From assembly GCF_932526225.1 (NCBI RefSeq), contig NC_064045.1:8000138-8064137 (forward strand): a DNA stretch of 64,000 nucleotides. Direction: 5' to 3'. The notes beneath the pieces were generated by a model that was not told where the DNA came from, searched no databases, and saw only the letters and a program-made list of their open reading frames with translations. A program made the translations under genes and the position numbers. This DNA comes from Nematostella vectensis. Lineage: Eukaryota > Cnidaria > Anthozoa > Actiniaria > Edwardsiidae. This document shows, piece after piece, positions 34,661 through 45,928 of the stretch. Position 1 is the stretch's first letter. The number at the start of each line of letters is the position of its first letter.

Positions 34661-35480
34661 CTACGCTGCACTCTGGTGCTTGTAGCAAGTGGTGTGACAA
34701 AGCCCGCAGCCTAGTAAATAGCACCACAAGGAATACCTCGGTTTCCGAATTCCCACTCCTCCCTTATATATATACCACAATAGTTTGTCAAAAGACATTA
34801 GAAACAGTTCAACAGGGCTAAGGCTCCAGACTCCACGCATCTCCAGCTCTGACTTCTTGGCATCTTCGAGGGCTTTGAGGTAGTGTTGATCCCACTCAAA
34901 AATGCAGGCGGATAGTCGAGACATGAACGCAGGATACAGGGCATGAGACTTGGTTGTACAGCCTGATGCGAAACACCAAATGAAGTGCCAGACATCGAGC
35001 AGGATGACGGGGTCATCCCAGCCGCCGAAGAGCTCTTTGGTGCGGTAGGTCTTGCAGCCACAGCAGTCTCGGTACCGCTGCACAAGACCGGCTGCCATGT
35101 CGGCAAGGCCTTCCCCCATCGTAGTCTGTGAGGACCGACATAAGGACTTGGCCGAATTCGTTCTCAACATTGGTTAGCTAGGAAGACGTACCAGTCGCCT
35201 TACCAGCTACCTTTTTCACCACCTAAAATTAAATAAATTAAATAATTAGATTGATCTATATTGATATATATGTATATATAAATATTAATGTACACATAAT
35301 ACATTCTTGGTTGAGTCCATCTTTAAGATGGTGCCAAATGACGAGGTGATTTCCTTTTTCAGAACCACACTTCTAAGATTGTGGTTGCATCTTTCTTCGG
35401 GCACTTAAGCACCACTTTCCACAGTTTACGTGGCATCCACATCAAAAGGGGCTGGACAAAGTAGATCTACTTTGGGGAGA
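34661..35480 (-). pseudogene. Decayed i-h and j blocks
   Basis: Minus-strand 34790-35110 reads MGEGLADMAAGLVQRYRD, CCGCKTYRTKELFGGWDD, then FASGCTTKSHALYPAFMS and EWDQHYLKALEDAKKSE. 35340-35470 matches j. The VDRE part between is deleted compared with 4940-5010. It supports the same i-h before j order as units A to C, in a diverged copy. Confidence 0.6.
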
Positions 35481-35594
35481 CTCTGAAGCCAGTTTAAACT
35501 GGACTTAATACTCCCTTTTTACGACTCTCTCATCCATCATTAACATCACCATTTCTCCTCTTTACAGCTTCTATGGCCTCTTCTAACCTACAAT

Positions 35595-36318
35595 ACATGA
35601 GATTCACAACAGTATTGTATTGATTTGTACTATTTAACGAAATCATAAACTATGTGGGAAACTAAGACATCGTAAAGACCTCATAACATCCTCTTTACCC
35701 CAGGCGTGGATCCAGGAAAAAAACTGGTTACGAAAAAGTTGCTAATTAACTAACTGACTCCAAACAAATCTACCTGTTTACCTTCCTTCAATCGCTTAAA
35801 AATAAGTAGAAAAATATGAGCATTGAACATAGTCCTATTTAAATCCCAAGCTGTCAGTCTAACATTGTTTTGCACATTTTTGATGTACCTTTCTTCAGGG
35901 TTGTACTGCTTTTCATCTTCCAAATTATTGTGCACAAGATGGATGTCAGCCCGTTGAGAAAAAAAAAAACTTTTGAGAAATAAAAAAAACCCCTCCACTT
36001 TAACCAATTTAACATGACAACCAAAGAAGCAATACGTAAAAACAAAAACTTTGTGATAAATGACAACCAAGTTATTGCAAAGATCTTTTTTCTAGTAAGA
36101 TAAGTGAAAGTATGTATGAGTATTCAAGATCTTGATAAGAGCATGCTTCCCATAGCGCTCTGATTACAAGTCTTCTCTACAATGTGCCAGTCTACATTAT
36201 TTATAATTCAATAAATAGAAATAACAAAGCTTTTTTTATAGGATTTTCATATAGATAAAAAAGACATGGTGAATTTATATAAAAGAATAGTTTCATTTCT
36301 GTTTCTATTGCGATATGT
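35595..36318. repeat. Left copy of a 0.72-kb direct repeat
   Basis: Matches 36776-37497 almost base for base, from ACATGAGATTCACAACAG to TTGCGATATGT. Its first bases are shared with the k0 intron of the array. On the minus strand it contains an exon-like segment ADIHLVHNNLEDEKQ after a pyrimidine-rich AG (about 35895-35960). Confidence 0.85.
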
Positions 36319-36492
36319 TTTCTCGTGGTAGTCGGGATCACCCGAGAACACCCGAGCCTTCCCGTCTAGAGGAAAATCGTCCAGTTTTCGCTTAGAAATC
36401 TCCTCCTCGAAATCAAGTGGATCGATTCCTAGAAATTCTTGTACGCACGCTTTTATGAAGTTTTCGTTAGTGGTGGACTGGTTGAATTTTAT
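36319..36492 (-). CDS. Possible exon, function unknown
   Basis: Between the two direct repeats the minus strand is open after a CTTTAG acceptor: IKFNQSTTNENFIKAC, FLGIDPLDFEEEI, then KLDDFPLDGKARVF and SGDPDY. Composition is protein-like and GC-richer than its surroundings. No family recognised. Confidence 0.35.
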
Positions 36493-36775
36493 CTAAAGAT
36501 GAAAAAGACAAATGAGACAAGAGTTACCCATACATTAAAATGACAGAAAAGTAGAATAAGAAATAGAGCATTTCTTTTTATAGTTTTAGGATATTGTTTT
36601 AATAAATATTTTGCTTGAAAAATTCCGATTAATTGTGCTGGACTGATAATCTTCACGTACCTGCCTCTGCTCCCCTATTTAGAAATACGTCTTTCTCCCC
36701 CCTCTCCCTATCTTCATCTTTTTCCTTTGGATCTTTATAGCATGAAATAAATAATAAAGCGTAATTACCAATATG

Positions 36776-37497
36776 ACATGAGATTCACAACAGTATTGTA
36801 TTGATTTGTACTATTTAACGAAATCATAAACTATGTGGGAAACTAAGACATCGTAAAGACCTCACAACGTCCTCTTTACCCCAGGCGTGGATCCAGGAAA
36901 AAAACTGGTTACGAAAAAGTTGCTAATTAACTTACTGACTCCAAACAAATCTACCTGTTTACCTTCCTTCAATCGCTTAAAAAATAAGTAGAAAAATATG
37001 AGCATTGAACATAGTCCTATTTAAATCCCAAGCTGTCAGTCTAACATTGTTTTGCACACTTTTGATGTACCTTTCTTCAGGGTTGTACTGCTTTTCATCT
37101 TCCAAATTATTGTGCACAAGATGGATGTCAGCCTGTTGAGAAAAAAAAAAACTTTTGAGAAATAAAAAAACCCCTCCACTTTAACCAATTTAACATGACA
37201 ACCAAAGAAGCAATACGTAAAAACAAAAACTTTGTGATAAATGACAACCAAGTTATTGCAAAGATCTTTTTTCCAGTAAGATAAGTGAAAGTATGTATGA
37301 GTATTCAAGATCTTGATAAGAGCATGCTTCCCATAGCGCTCTGATTACAAGTCTTCTCTACAATGTGCCAGTCTACATTATTTATAATTCAATAAATAGA
37401 AATAACAAAGCATTTTTTATAGGATTTTCATATAGATAAAAAACATGGTGAATTTATATAAAAGAATAGTTTTATTTCTGATTCTATTGCGATATGT
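36776..37497. repeat. Right copy of the 0.72-kb direct repeat
   Basis: Near-identical to 35595-36318. Immediately left of it (36690-36775) lies the C-rich segment of the array's k0 intron, so array sequence is contiguous with this copy. It also carries the ADIHLVHNNLEDEKQ segment on the minus strand. Confidence 0.85.
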
Positions 37498-38380
37498 GAA
37501 AAATTGAAAAAATATATAAATCAAAATTAACTTGGGATTTATAACCATAAAAAATATATATGTTGTGTCGCTATGCACAAAGATTTTGCACTTTTTATAA
37601 CTACATGAAAGAAAGAAAAAAGAAAACAGACCTAAACTAGACTAAAATAATTTTTGTTCAAAGAGCCTCGCTCTGATCATTATTTGCATGGTCTCACATT
37701 CTTTCAAATTAAAGAAATAACACAAATGTTAGAATTGGAGAGGTAGATATATTTCAAAGAATTGGAGAGATTCCGCAAATAATGATTTGACAGTATGTAG
37801 TGCCTTGAAGATTTGTTTTGGAAAACAGTCCTTTTCAATAGACACTCACCACCTACTGTATAGCCAAAGCAATATTCTATTCTTGAGTTTTATAACATGT
37901 TCGACTATAAAGAGTGCTACAGAAAATCTATAACTGACCATTTAATTTATTCATTCATTCTGGATGGTGCAAAACACAGCACCTTGTGCTCCAATGTGGA
38001 GAAGGTCCACATCCATACAATCATCTTTAGCCACTATAATTTAAGGCGGCACAATTTTTCTCAACTCGGCATCCACATCAAATTCTCTCTAGAATAAAAA
38101 AAACAATCACTAATTACAAGAGTGTCAATAAAGTATGTATATTAATTACTTGAGCTGCAGGAAAATAAGATGAAACTAAATACAGTAAGCCAGATTCACA
38201 TTAAAAACCAATTTAGGACAAAATGTTCGTAAAACATGACAGTAGAACCCCACTAGCTCAAACTTAGATTACTTCTTTCCTCTGTTGAACTAACCGTATA
38301 TATGCTATTTCAATTGAACAGATTTTACTCATTTGCGAGAAATAGGCAGCTATCATTAGTGATAAAACGAAAAAAAAAAT
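37498..38380. other. No supported gene
   Basis: AT-rich sequence with scattered short open frames in both strands, none with splice logic or recognisable motifs. Confidence 0.6.
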
Positions 38381-39030
38381 TTACATAGATTCGACATAAT
38401 TTTGATGTAGATTTACGACCTCTCTATAAGGCTTTCCGGGCTCCCTTTATACTCTTCTTCATGGTTTCTACAAGGTTAGCTTGCAAAATTTACATAGATT
38501 CTACATGATTTTGATGTAGATTTACGACCTTTCTACAAGGGATTTTTTGGGCCCCCTTAGACACTTCTACATGGTTTCTACAAGGTTAGCTTGCAAAATT
38601 TACATAGATTCTACGTGATTTTGATGTAGATTTACGATCTTTCTACAAGGCTTTCCGGGCTCCCTTTATACACTTCTACATGGTTTCTACAAGGTTAGCT
38701 TGCAAAACTTACATAGATTCTACATGATTTTGATGTAGATGTACGACCTTTCTACAAGGGTTTTTTTGGTCCCCTTTAGACACTTCTACATGGTTTCTAC
38801 AAGGTTAGCTTAATGTAAAATTTACGTAGATTCTACGTGATTTTGATGTAGATTTACGACCTTTTTGCAAGGCTTCCCGGGCCCCCTTTATACACTTCTA
38901 TTTGGCTTCTACAAGGTTAGCTTGCAAAATTTACAAAATTTCTACAAGGTTTTTCGGGCCCTCTTTAAACACTTTTACATGGTTTCTACAAGGTTGACTC
39001 CAGAATTTACATAGATTCTACAAGGTTTCT
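38381..39030. repeat. 109-bp satellite, about six diverging copies
   Basis: Monomers begin TTACATAGATTC near 38381, 38490, 38600, 38709 and 38822, with degenerate ones near 38931 and 39007. Each contains TTTTGATGTAGATTTACGAC, CTTTCTACAAGG and CTTCTACATGGTTTCTAC. Copies degrade towards the right. Short motifs CTACATG and CATGTAG recur inside the monomer. Confidence 0.85.
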
Positions 39031-41100
39031 ACATGATTTTTACAACCTTTCTACAGGATCTTACATGCTTTGTAAGTCAGAGTTTTCCTTGTTATCACTT
39101 ACATACTTTTTACATGGTCATGCTTTAAAGTGTTTGTAAAAACTTTGAAAATTGATTTACATAGTATGGAAAATCATATTTACACTTTTTCTACATACTA
39201 TGAAAATGAGTAGATTTTTCCAGTGATATAGATTCTGGATCTTTTGTTGAAATAATCACAACTGTATCGGAACTATGCTTAAAAGGCACTCCGAAGTAGT
39301 CATTATGGACATTAATTTTAAATCTAAATAATAATTTGTACGCATCAGTAACTACAAATGCTCGTATCTTGCTATTATTGTGCGGTCCACACAAAAAATT
39401 GGTTAATGGAGTAAGCCAAATTATCTTTAAAAAAAGCCCTTTCTTGCGTTATCTGTTGACGTTTTAGACAAGTTAGTCTAGATAATGATAACACAAATTA
39501 TAGATTTCTATTTCCGGCTTTGAGAATATTTAATCTACATATCTGCTAAACCGTGCGCCTCCGGGAACAACCTTTTTTTTTTTTTTTGTCCGATGCAGGC
39601 TTACACGTTTTGACATGTCTGTCGTCTGCATGTCTGAAAACCCTAGTGGAATAAACATTAATCATTCGTAAAAACAAGACCAAACTCAGTTAGTATTACA
39701 CAATTAATCACGAGAATGTATACTTCGATGATGGCTTGATGCTTTGTGCTTTGTGCTTAGCACTTTGTGCTATTGGCTGCCTCTGCAAGTTTAGCCACAT
39801 TCCTCCCCATGAGTGGGCTGGTTGCTGGATCTATGCATAAAAAAAGAAGAATTTTCACCTCTGTTAAAAACTAACGAAGTATAGGGGGTAGATGAGTAGC
39901 CTAATAAAGAGTTTCATTGTCGCAATCATTTTACTGCTCAAAATCCTAGATGGCGGCTACGAATCGCTCGAGGCTAGGTTGGACATTTCTCAACTCAATT
40001 AATTTAGCCCACGCATGTTTTTGTTTCCAGTTTGTTTACTTGGTGATTAAAGCACATTTTAATTCCACTTTGTTTGCTTGATTTTATTGTCCCGAAATCG
40101 CAAGATTTTGATGATGCGAAAATTAAGTGTAATGAGGTAGTAACTGATTATTATTACCTGCCGTTTGGCGGCCCAGCCCAATGTGTTTGGAAGGTGAATG
40201 TCCGCAATCATAACAGTCGGTTGTACCCTGCACCCTTATGTATTGCTGACAAGGGCAAACTGTTCCTCCCGTACAACCTTTAAGCGCTTTCTGAAAAATG
40301 AGCTGAATAAGTTCTCATTCTGAGTTTCGTGAATGCGCAAATGTTCGCAAACTACTTTGATGTCCGTATTTACGGTGCTGCACTTTATATATCGATAGTT
40401 ATACCAAATGTTAACGCTTCTCAAAACGCCAATGTCAAGAGTTAATGCGTGATATTAGGCCACAAATTTCTTTTGTTGTTTTAGGTCGCTCCCGCAGCTT
40501 TCTCTGCAAAACCTCTAGCATCATGTGAGTGTTAAGATTTGCGCTCTCCGATAACAAGAAATGGCAAAAAATTATTTTACTCGAGAAACTATTTCACTGA
40601 ACTATCAATGTCACAAAAGTGCCCCTGGTAAGAGGGATCATTTTTCTCCGTGCGAAAAGTGTAGTGTGATATTGCAGGTTTTAGGAAGCTGCCTGCAGTT
40701 TTCCAGTAGATATACTGCTCATGTTTAAAGGGCTACAAAGGCTAGTTTGCCTCCACACTTTTGAAGTTTTAAAAAAAATCTGAAAGTCAGATTTTAAGAT
40801 ATTTGTGGTTATATTTTTTGTTGCCTCCAAGCCACAACAATTCTATTTTCATGCATCACAATAAAAAGGCTTTCGTAAAGGCGGGCCCAATTTACAATTA
40901 CTTTGCAGTCATCTCAGGTGCTTATTCTCAGGTGCTTATCTCCTTTTGTACAGGTTCTCCTTGTCAAAATAATCCTGAATAAAACAAGCACCTATTATCT
41001 TTTCTCCAACTTTGTTTGACTAGGATGTGAAATTGAGAAATGGAGAAGCAGTTTCAATGTTAGTTTTTACCAAAGAAATTTTCTGTAAGCCTTACTCATC
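39031..41100. other. No supported gene
   Basis: Contains a poly-T run near 39570-39585, a short CTTTGTGCT repeat near 39745-39770 and a GATGGCGGC motif (39950-39958) that starts a 43-codon frame without recognisable content. A minus-strand open stretch at 39191-39394 looks mildly protein-like but has no supporting splice sites. Confidence 0.5.
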
Positions 41101-41105
41101 TAACA

Positions 41106-41561
41106 TCATCTAACATCATCTAACATTTGCCGCCAGAGAATATCGCTTATTGACATCCTGACGTGTGAAATAAAAAAACCTGAAGAGGTTTTGTATGATA
41201 CCACATACACTGAAGTAAAACAGACGGTACCTGTTCTGGTCCGAGAGGTATTTATTGGGGGAAAATATACCCTGCTTACAAGAAAGGCACTGTTCCGTAA
41301 ACCAAGTAGAAGTCTTGGCTGATCATGTACTGTTGCACCATCCCTCCATCTTGTAGGACGAAGGTACTTTATTTCCGATATCTCTAAGCATGCTGCACAC
41401 TGGAAATAACTTATCTGGGAACGCTGAAATGGGGTCCCAGAGAATAACGTCAGGGACAAGAAAGGCTTCTGCTGAGTTTCTAAGGGCTGTCTGGACACGT
41501 GGGAACGCAGTAATGGCGAAAATGTACATCTGTCGATGTCTTCAGTAGCCTCAAGTACCAA
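41106..41561 (-). pseudogene. Zinc-ribbon transposon-protein remnant
   Basis: One minus frame reads AEAFLVPDVILWDPISAF (41323-41529) and the next reads LRPTRWRDG and HDQPRLLLGLRNSAFLVSRV. Together they give the order VPDVILWDP - P-T-RWRDG - QPRLL-GL-LLVSRVY seen in zinc-binding regions of large cnidarian transposon-like proteins. A frameshift separates the halves, so this is a broken exon. Family naming is from memory only. Confidence 0.4.
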
Positions 41562-41889
41562 CTTGAGAAATCTTACACTTTACTCATGTAAGTGGGCCGA
41601 AGAACTCATAAAAACAGCAACATAAGAGTAAAATCGGTTGGTTATAATAATCGCTTACGATCGCAATGTTGAATTTAGTAGGTAGAATACCACCGCTGTC
41701 CAAAATACACAGGAATACCAACCTGAGCAGGTGTTCACAAAATGTCGTATGGCACAAACTTTCACAACAATCCTGTGAACATTATATACTATATATATAA
41801 ACTATAAAGCTGGCTATATGACTTACAACAGAATTGACTTCTACTAGAAAAATACTATCAAAAGCAATTGTCTTAAAATTAACTATGCT

Positions 41890-42600
41890 GGGAGGCGCAT
41901 TTCCTGTTTTTCGTTTCAGTTCTTCTCGCGACCAGTTTTGGGGACTTTTTGCTTAACAATGTGCGCGCCTCTGTGCGAGTTTCGTAATTGATAGTTGGAT
42001 GTCTGTAATCAATATTGATTATTGATTATCAATATTGAATAGAACCTATGATTATTAATAATCATAGGTTCTATTCCCTTAAGATTCTGCTCTTATTTTA
42101 GGTGTTTTCCCCTTATCTTAAACCACGGACAATTCGAACTATTCTCGATTTCCGAATGTTTTAAGCTATTTGTATAACTGCCTTTCTTTTCACGTTTCAG
42201 TTCTACTCGCGTCTGCGATTTGCGCACCTGTCCGTGCGAATTTCGTGATTAATAGTTTTATGTCTAGGTTTTTCTAGATATCCTGCCTATTGTTTTTTGC
42301 TCTCCTTTTTAAGCTGTTTTACCCCCGATTTTAGATCCTAGATAACTCGAACTATGCATTGTGTAATTATGAACATATTCAAAATCTGCCTTCAATAGGC
42401 ATTATTAAAATTTCTCAAAACATTTGTAAATTTGTAAACAGTTTTATCGGATTCTTTTAAGAATGCCGTTAATCACTCTCTGGCCAACGTTTTTAAGTTC
42501 AGTTCTTTGCGAGCTCCTTCGCAGACTCTGCGCGTGCCATTTTCCGCCTCTCTGTGCGAATTTTGTCACACATTTGTATGGGAGTAAACCCAACTATCTC
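41890..42600. repeat. Three degenerate tandem segments of roughly 260 to 320 bp
   Basis: A motif of the form CGCCTCTGTGCGAGTTTCGT recurs at about 41967, 42228 and 42546, each preceded by a GTTTCAGTTCT-like stretch and the first two followed by matching TTATTT...CGAACTAT sequence. Similarity is weak, so the copies are old. Confidence 0.45.
42037..42076. repeat. Perfect 40-bp palindrome
   Basis: The left arm is GAATAGAACCTATGATTATT and the right arm is its exact reverse complement with no spacer. It is flanked on the left by repeated TCAATATTGA. It could extrude a cruciform or be the fused inverted termini of a small element. Confidence 0.95.
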
Positions 42601-44170
42601 CTTCCTTGCTTCTTTATCCTGTTCAATGGTAGAAGTAACATACTTCCTAGTTATGGTGTTATTGCTTAGGATGAGGTTACTGAAAAGACGCCAGTAAATC
42701 TCTGTCTGGCTGTCTGTGAAGGTACATCCCCCTTTGCGGCTGATTTCAGGGCATGCGTTGACTTCTCGAACTTTTGGATGTCTTCGGGCTTTGTTAACTT
42801 CTCGAAGTCTTTCATTTTTTTTCCCATCTCCTTTCTGCCAGAGGAACTTTGAAGGCATTCATCCGCTCTTGGACCTGGCTCCGGATATCATCAACACTTT
42901 AATCAGTGACCTGAAGGCCGTCTGGCTTCTCGACCTTAAGAACTCTGAAAAATCTTGATAGACACCCAAGGTAAGACCTAACGGTACCAGGTTTCCTCTC
43001 TGATTTCATCTTATAAAGACATTTTTGTCTCAGATCTTCACCAAGATGGACCTCACCCTAAGACTGGTCGGGTCAACAAAAGCTATTATTATGTTTGCTA
43101 TTTGTGCGCGGTACTGCTTGTACCGTGGTACCACCGTCAATAGCCTTTAGCCACTTAAACTCCTCTAGTATGCGTTGCGTTGTTTTGATTTATTGCCATC
43201 CTTAGCTATCAGGCGTCTCATCCTTGCTTGGCTTTTTCTTTGTCGCCGCCACATAGAGTTTAGGACACGGAGTAGCCCTTTCATCTTGACTTGTACTAGG
43301 TTTCTGCGCGTTCCCACAAAGATTTTGTTGGTGCTTCGCCTGACAGAGTGCCTTCTTCACGTGATGGAAGAAGATCCTCTTCGCTTTGGTTGAAGCTTTT
43401 AACCACACTGGAAAGAAAGCTTCGTTTTCCTTCTTTTGGCGACGCCGGCAGAATATCCTCAATAACTTGCCGCGCTTCTTGATCCTTACTTGAGTCCGAA
43501 AGAATACCGAATATCTCTTCTTTACGGGATTTTATCTGGTAGAATATTGGGGACATACTCGGAGTTACTTGAGTCACTTGAATAAATGCTTCCGCCCCTT
43601 ACACGATCTTTAGCTTTGTTAAAGGTATTCTTCTTCAGCAATTTATTTTCACTTGATGCTTCGCCGCTCTCTGTTTCAGGGGATGACAACACCGATGCAA
43701 CGGAAATCACTTCATCACCATGATTGATTTCTTTATGTCGCCACTCTTCAACAAGGGAAAATAGCCAGGGTCATCTCTGCTGATTTTGTGTTTATTATTG
43801 AGATGGTTATGAAGCCGTCTAACAACAGCGTTGCACCCTCTCACTGGACACACTTTCCTCTAATATATTCTCTCTTCCGACCACCTTGCTTAATATCTCC
43901 TGCTTCTTGCTTCTCCCTTGCTTCGTCTTTTGTCATTTGGTGATCTTTAACCAGATGCCTCGTCATATCTACGGTCGTTTTCTCGCAACCGGAAACCAAA
44001 CATGATTTTTTTTTTCAGCTCTTGCTATTAAATTAAGGTGGATAAGGCCTCTCGGGCTTCATTTTGACTCCATTTGTGCACTCGTTTTAAGTGTCGGGAG
44101 AGATTGATCACATTTTTTCTGCAAGTTGTCACTGGACACTGATAGCTTGCACGCTTGCGCTTGCTTACTT
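42490..44170 (-). pseudogene. Triple C2H2 zinc-finger, Crypton-like gene remnant
   Basis: Three minus-strand C2H2 fingers in a row, each C-x4-C-x9-H-x4-H. Finger 1 (about 44070-44150) has CPVTTC and LSRHLKRVH. Finger 2 (about 43930-44000) has CLVSGCEK and TRHLVKDH. Finger 3 (about 43780-43850) has CPVRGCNA and LHNHLNNKH. A Ser-rich linker follows (SIYSSDSSNSEYVPN), then KSFNQSEEDLLPSREE, and further down a basic segment (about 42720-42860). Frameshifts and stops separate the parts. The finger-linker order matches metazoan proteins that continue into a tyrosine-recombinase (Crypton) domain; that domain is not recognisable here, so Crypton is inference. Confidence 0.5.
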
Positions 44171-44364
44171 CAGGTCTCTTTTCTTCCATCTGCATAAACA
44201 AATCAAGTTATACAGTTACTGTAGCACTATGCATTTTCTGTTTGCATACAAGCATCTCTCCTCGATTACTTTTTTTTTTTGGGGGGGGGGGGTGGATGTT
44301 TTCTTTTAGTTCCGCAGATTGCTTTTTTCCATAGACTAATACCAGGGCTCCGTCAGGCTCTTTT

Positions 44365-44721
44365 ATGAAAAGTGTATACTTCTATTATAGCTTCCACCAA
44401 GAGCTTGGTAAAAACCGCTCGGCAATCCTCACAATCCTAGAGGTTATGGGGGGCTCCCATACAAATATTCAGAGCATTTCATCCGCATGGTGTTACATTG
44501 GGGTGTCTTACCTTCTTTTCCTTCACACTGCACTTGAAGAGGATTTCCTTAGAAATTTTTGGGGTAGTACAGCTAAAAAAGGATTCGGTTTCCATGGGGG
44601 AATAATTGGAATGAGCTTACAAAATAAACTACAAAATACTTGTAAGAATGGCATGAAAGGCTGCCAAGCTTTGCAGAGTGTGTCTGGAGGGCTATTAACA
44701 AAAAGAAATGAGAGAGTTTAA
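44365..44721 (+). other. Open frame of 118 codons, unrecognised
   Basis: An uninterrupted plus-strand frame with GFGFHGGIIGMSLQNKL near its end. No domain recognised, and the poly-G/poly-T tract just upstream (44270-44292) is not promoter-like. It may be chance or a transposon fragment. Confidence 0.2.
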
Positions 44722-45199
44722 TCGACAAGTAAACAACAAAACTAGGCTATTACATGTGAAGAACGATAATCGATCGATAAATGGTTGAGTAAGAAACGCC
44801 CTTACTGTCATGGAAACGCTCTTTAGACTTCGACTTAATTATCATCCAAACTAAAGGAGACAAATTACCTTTTTGAGGCAGAGCACTTAGAAGCCGTGAT
44901 GGCTACCGGGAAGTGATTTTGTTAGATCTACTAATCAATATAGAATGTCCTCTGAATTCGTCATTTTTTTTTCTTTTAGGAACTTGGATTAATATATGAC
45001 CATCCTTGATAGTGATATCTGATATCTTTATTTCATGTAGGTCGTCTGCACGAAGGAAACAAGCATAGCCGACAAAAAACAATAAATAAGAAACTTAATA
45101 CCGCTAGCCTATCATTTGCTTGATAAAAACTAGCGATAGGTTACTTTGGCTTTACTGGCCTAGCTAGTCTACGCTTTGCGGCCTCCAGCGCGTTTTTTA

Positions 45200-45860
45200 A
45201 CAAGAGAGTTCTCTGTCGGCAGCGTCTGTAATCCGGCTAGCTTGTCCTGTGCGAATGCATCGACGCCTGCACTCCCAGGTGAAGCAAACCTGGAATTATA
45301 ATATGTGAAGTTGGTATTATAGACAGATGTGAATCAATCAATTGTCCCCATTTCGCATCGAGAAGCCTGAAAACGGATTGATTTACAGACCAGTCAACTT
45401 TGTCAACGAATCGACTTAATACATCAGCACGCTCATTGTATTCGCGAGGGATCCATTCAACCTCTAACGATTCTTGGGACAAATGTAAAAAATATTCAAT
45501 GCAATACGTTAAAGCTCTGGAGAAGGACTACCGTTAGAAATAATTCTGCCCGCGGCTTGATTGCCGGTGAATACTTTAGCTTTCTTATTGCGCAGTTGCT
45601 CAAACAGTCTATGTTAGTATACCAAAAACTAAGCCCCTCCTTGAGGCTTGGCGTAAGACGAATAATAGAATCTCACGATGATTTGACTCAATAGTATAAT
45701 ACATCTGACGAGTTAACAATCGCGAGATAACAGCTAACGCGCATGACATGACGGTACCAGCGATCCTAGCAAGGAATCTGTAAGAAAACAAGGGACCAAT
45801 TTGCAATGCCATGCGCAGCAACAGCTGGTCAAATAGTTTGAATTGCAGGCTCAGTTCAGG
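45200..45860 (-). pseudogene. DIRS-like retroelement RT/RNase H fragment
   Basis: From high coordinate the minus strand reads LARIAGTVMSCALAV, LLTRQMYYTIES, then after frameshifts LEVEWIPREYNERADVLSR (45420-45480), WSVNQSVFRLLDAKWG, and finally FASPGSAGVDAFAQDKLAG in another frame (45236-45290). The order WIPRE-N-x2-AD-x-LSR, D-x-W, F-x3-L-x3-WG, S-x-G-x-GVDAFAQD is the RNase H end of DIRS/Ngaro-type reverse transcriptases. No tyrosine recombinase is seen downstream. Several frameshifts show long decay. Confidence 0.6.
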
Positions 45861-45928
45861 GGAAACTACGCTTAGAATTTAAAAAAAAAAATGGCGCGCG
45901 TTGTTTTCCTTTGTTTTTTTTTCTTCTC

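Larger units (their letters stand above)
1..35600 (-). repeat. Head-to-tail tandem array of a multi-exon DUF6729/KDZ-like element
   Basis: The same ordered set of minus-strand exon blocks recurs in the same orientation. Block a ends at 2282, 9173, 20376 and 28052; block b at 2754, 9650, 12028, 14341, 20870 and 28542; block e near 3800, 15390, 21940 and 29590; block k near 600, 5600, 16941, 23450 to 24660 and 30800. The unit is about 6.5 to 7.6 kb. Complete units join at the same point, where the d exon ending in WHFMRR runs into the leader of the next exon c. The identical junction says the array grew by duplicating an already rearranged unit. The right edge (33171-35600) is more diverged. 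Family assignment is from remembered protein motifs and is inference; the repetition itself is read directly. Confidence 0.93.

Noticed and set aside
35595-37497. Direct repeats considered as LTRs of a small retroelement
   Set aside because: They do not begin TG or end CA, have no primer-binding site or purine tract, and extend into array sequence.
39950-40081. ATG in a GATGGCGGC context starting a 43-codon frame
   Set aside because: Short, no recognisable content and no supported downstream exons.
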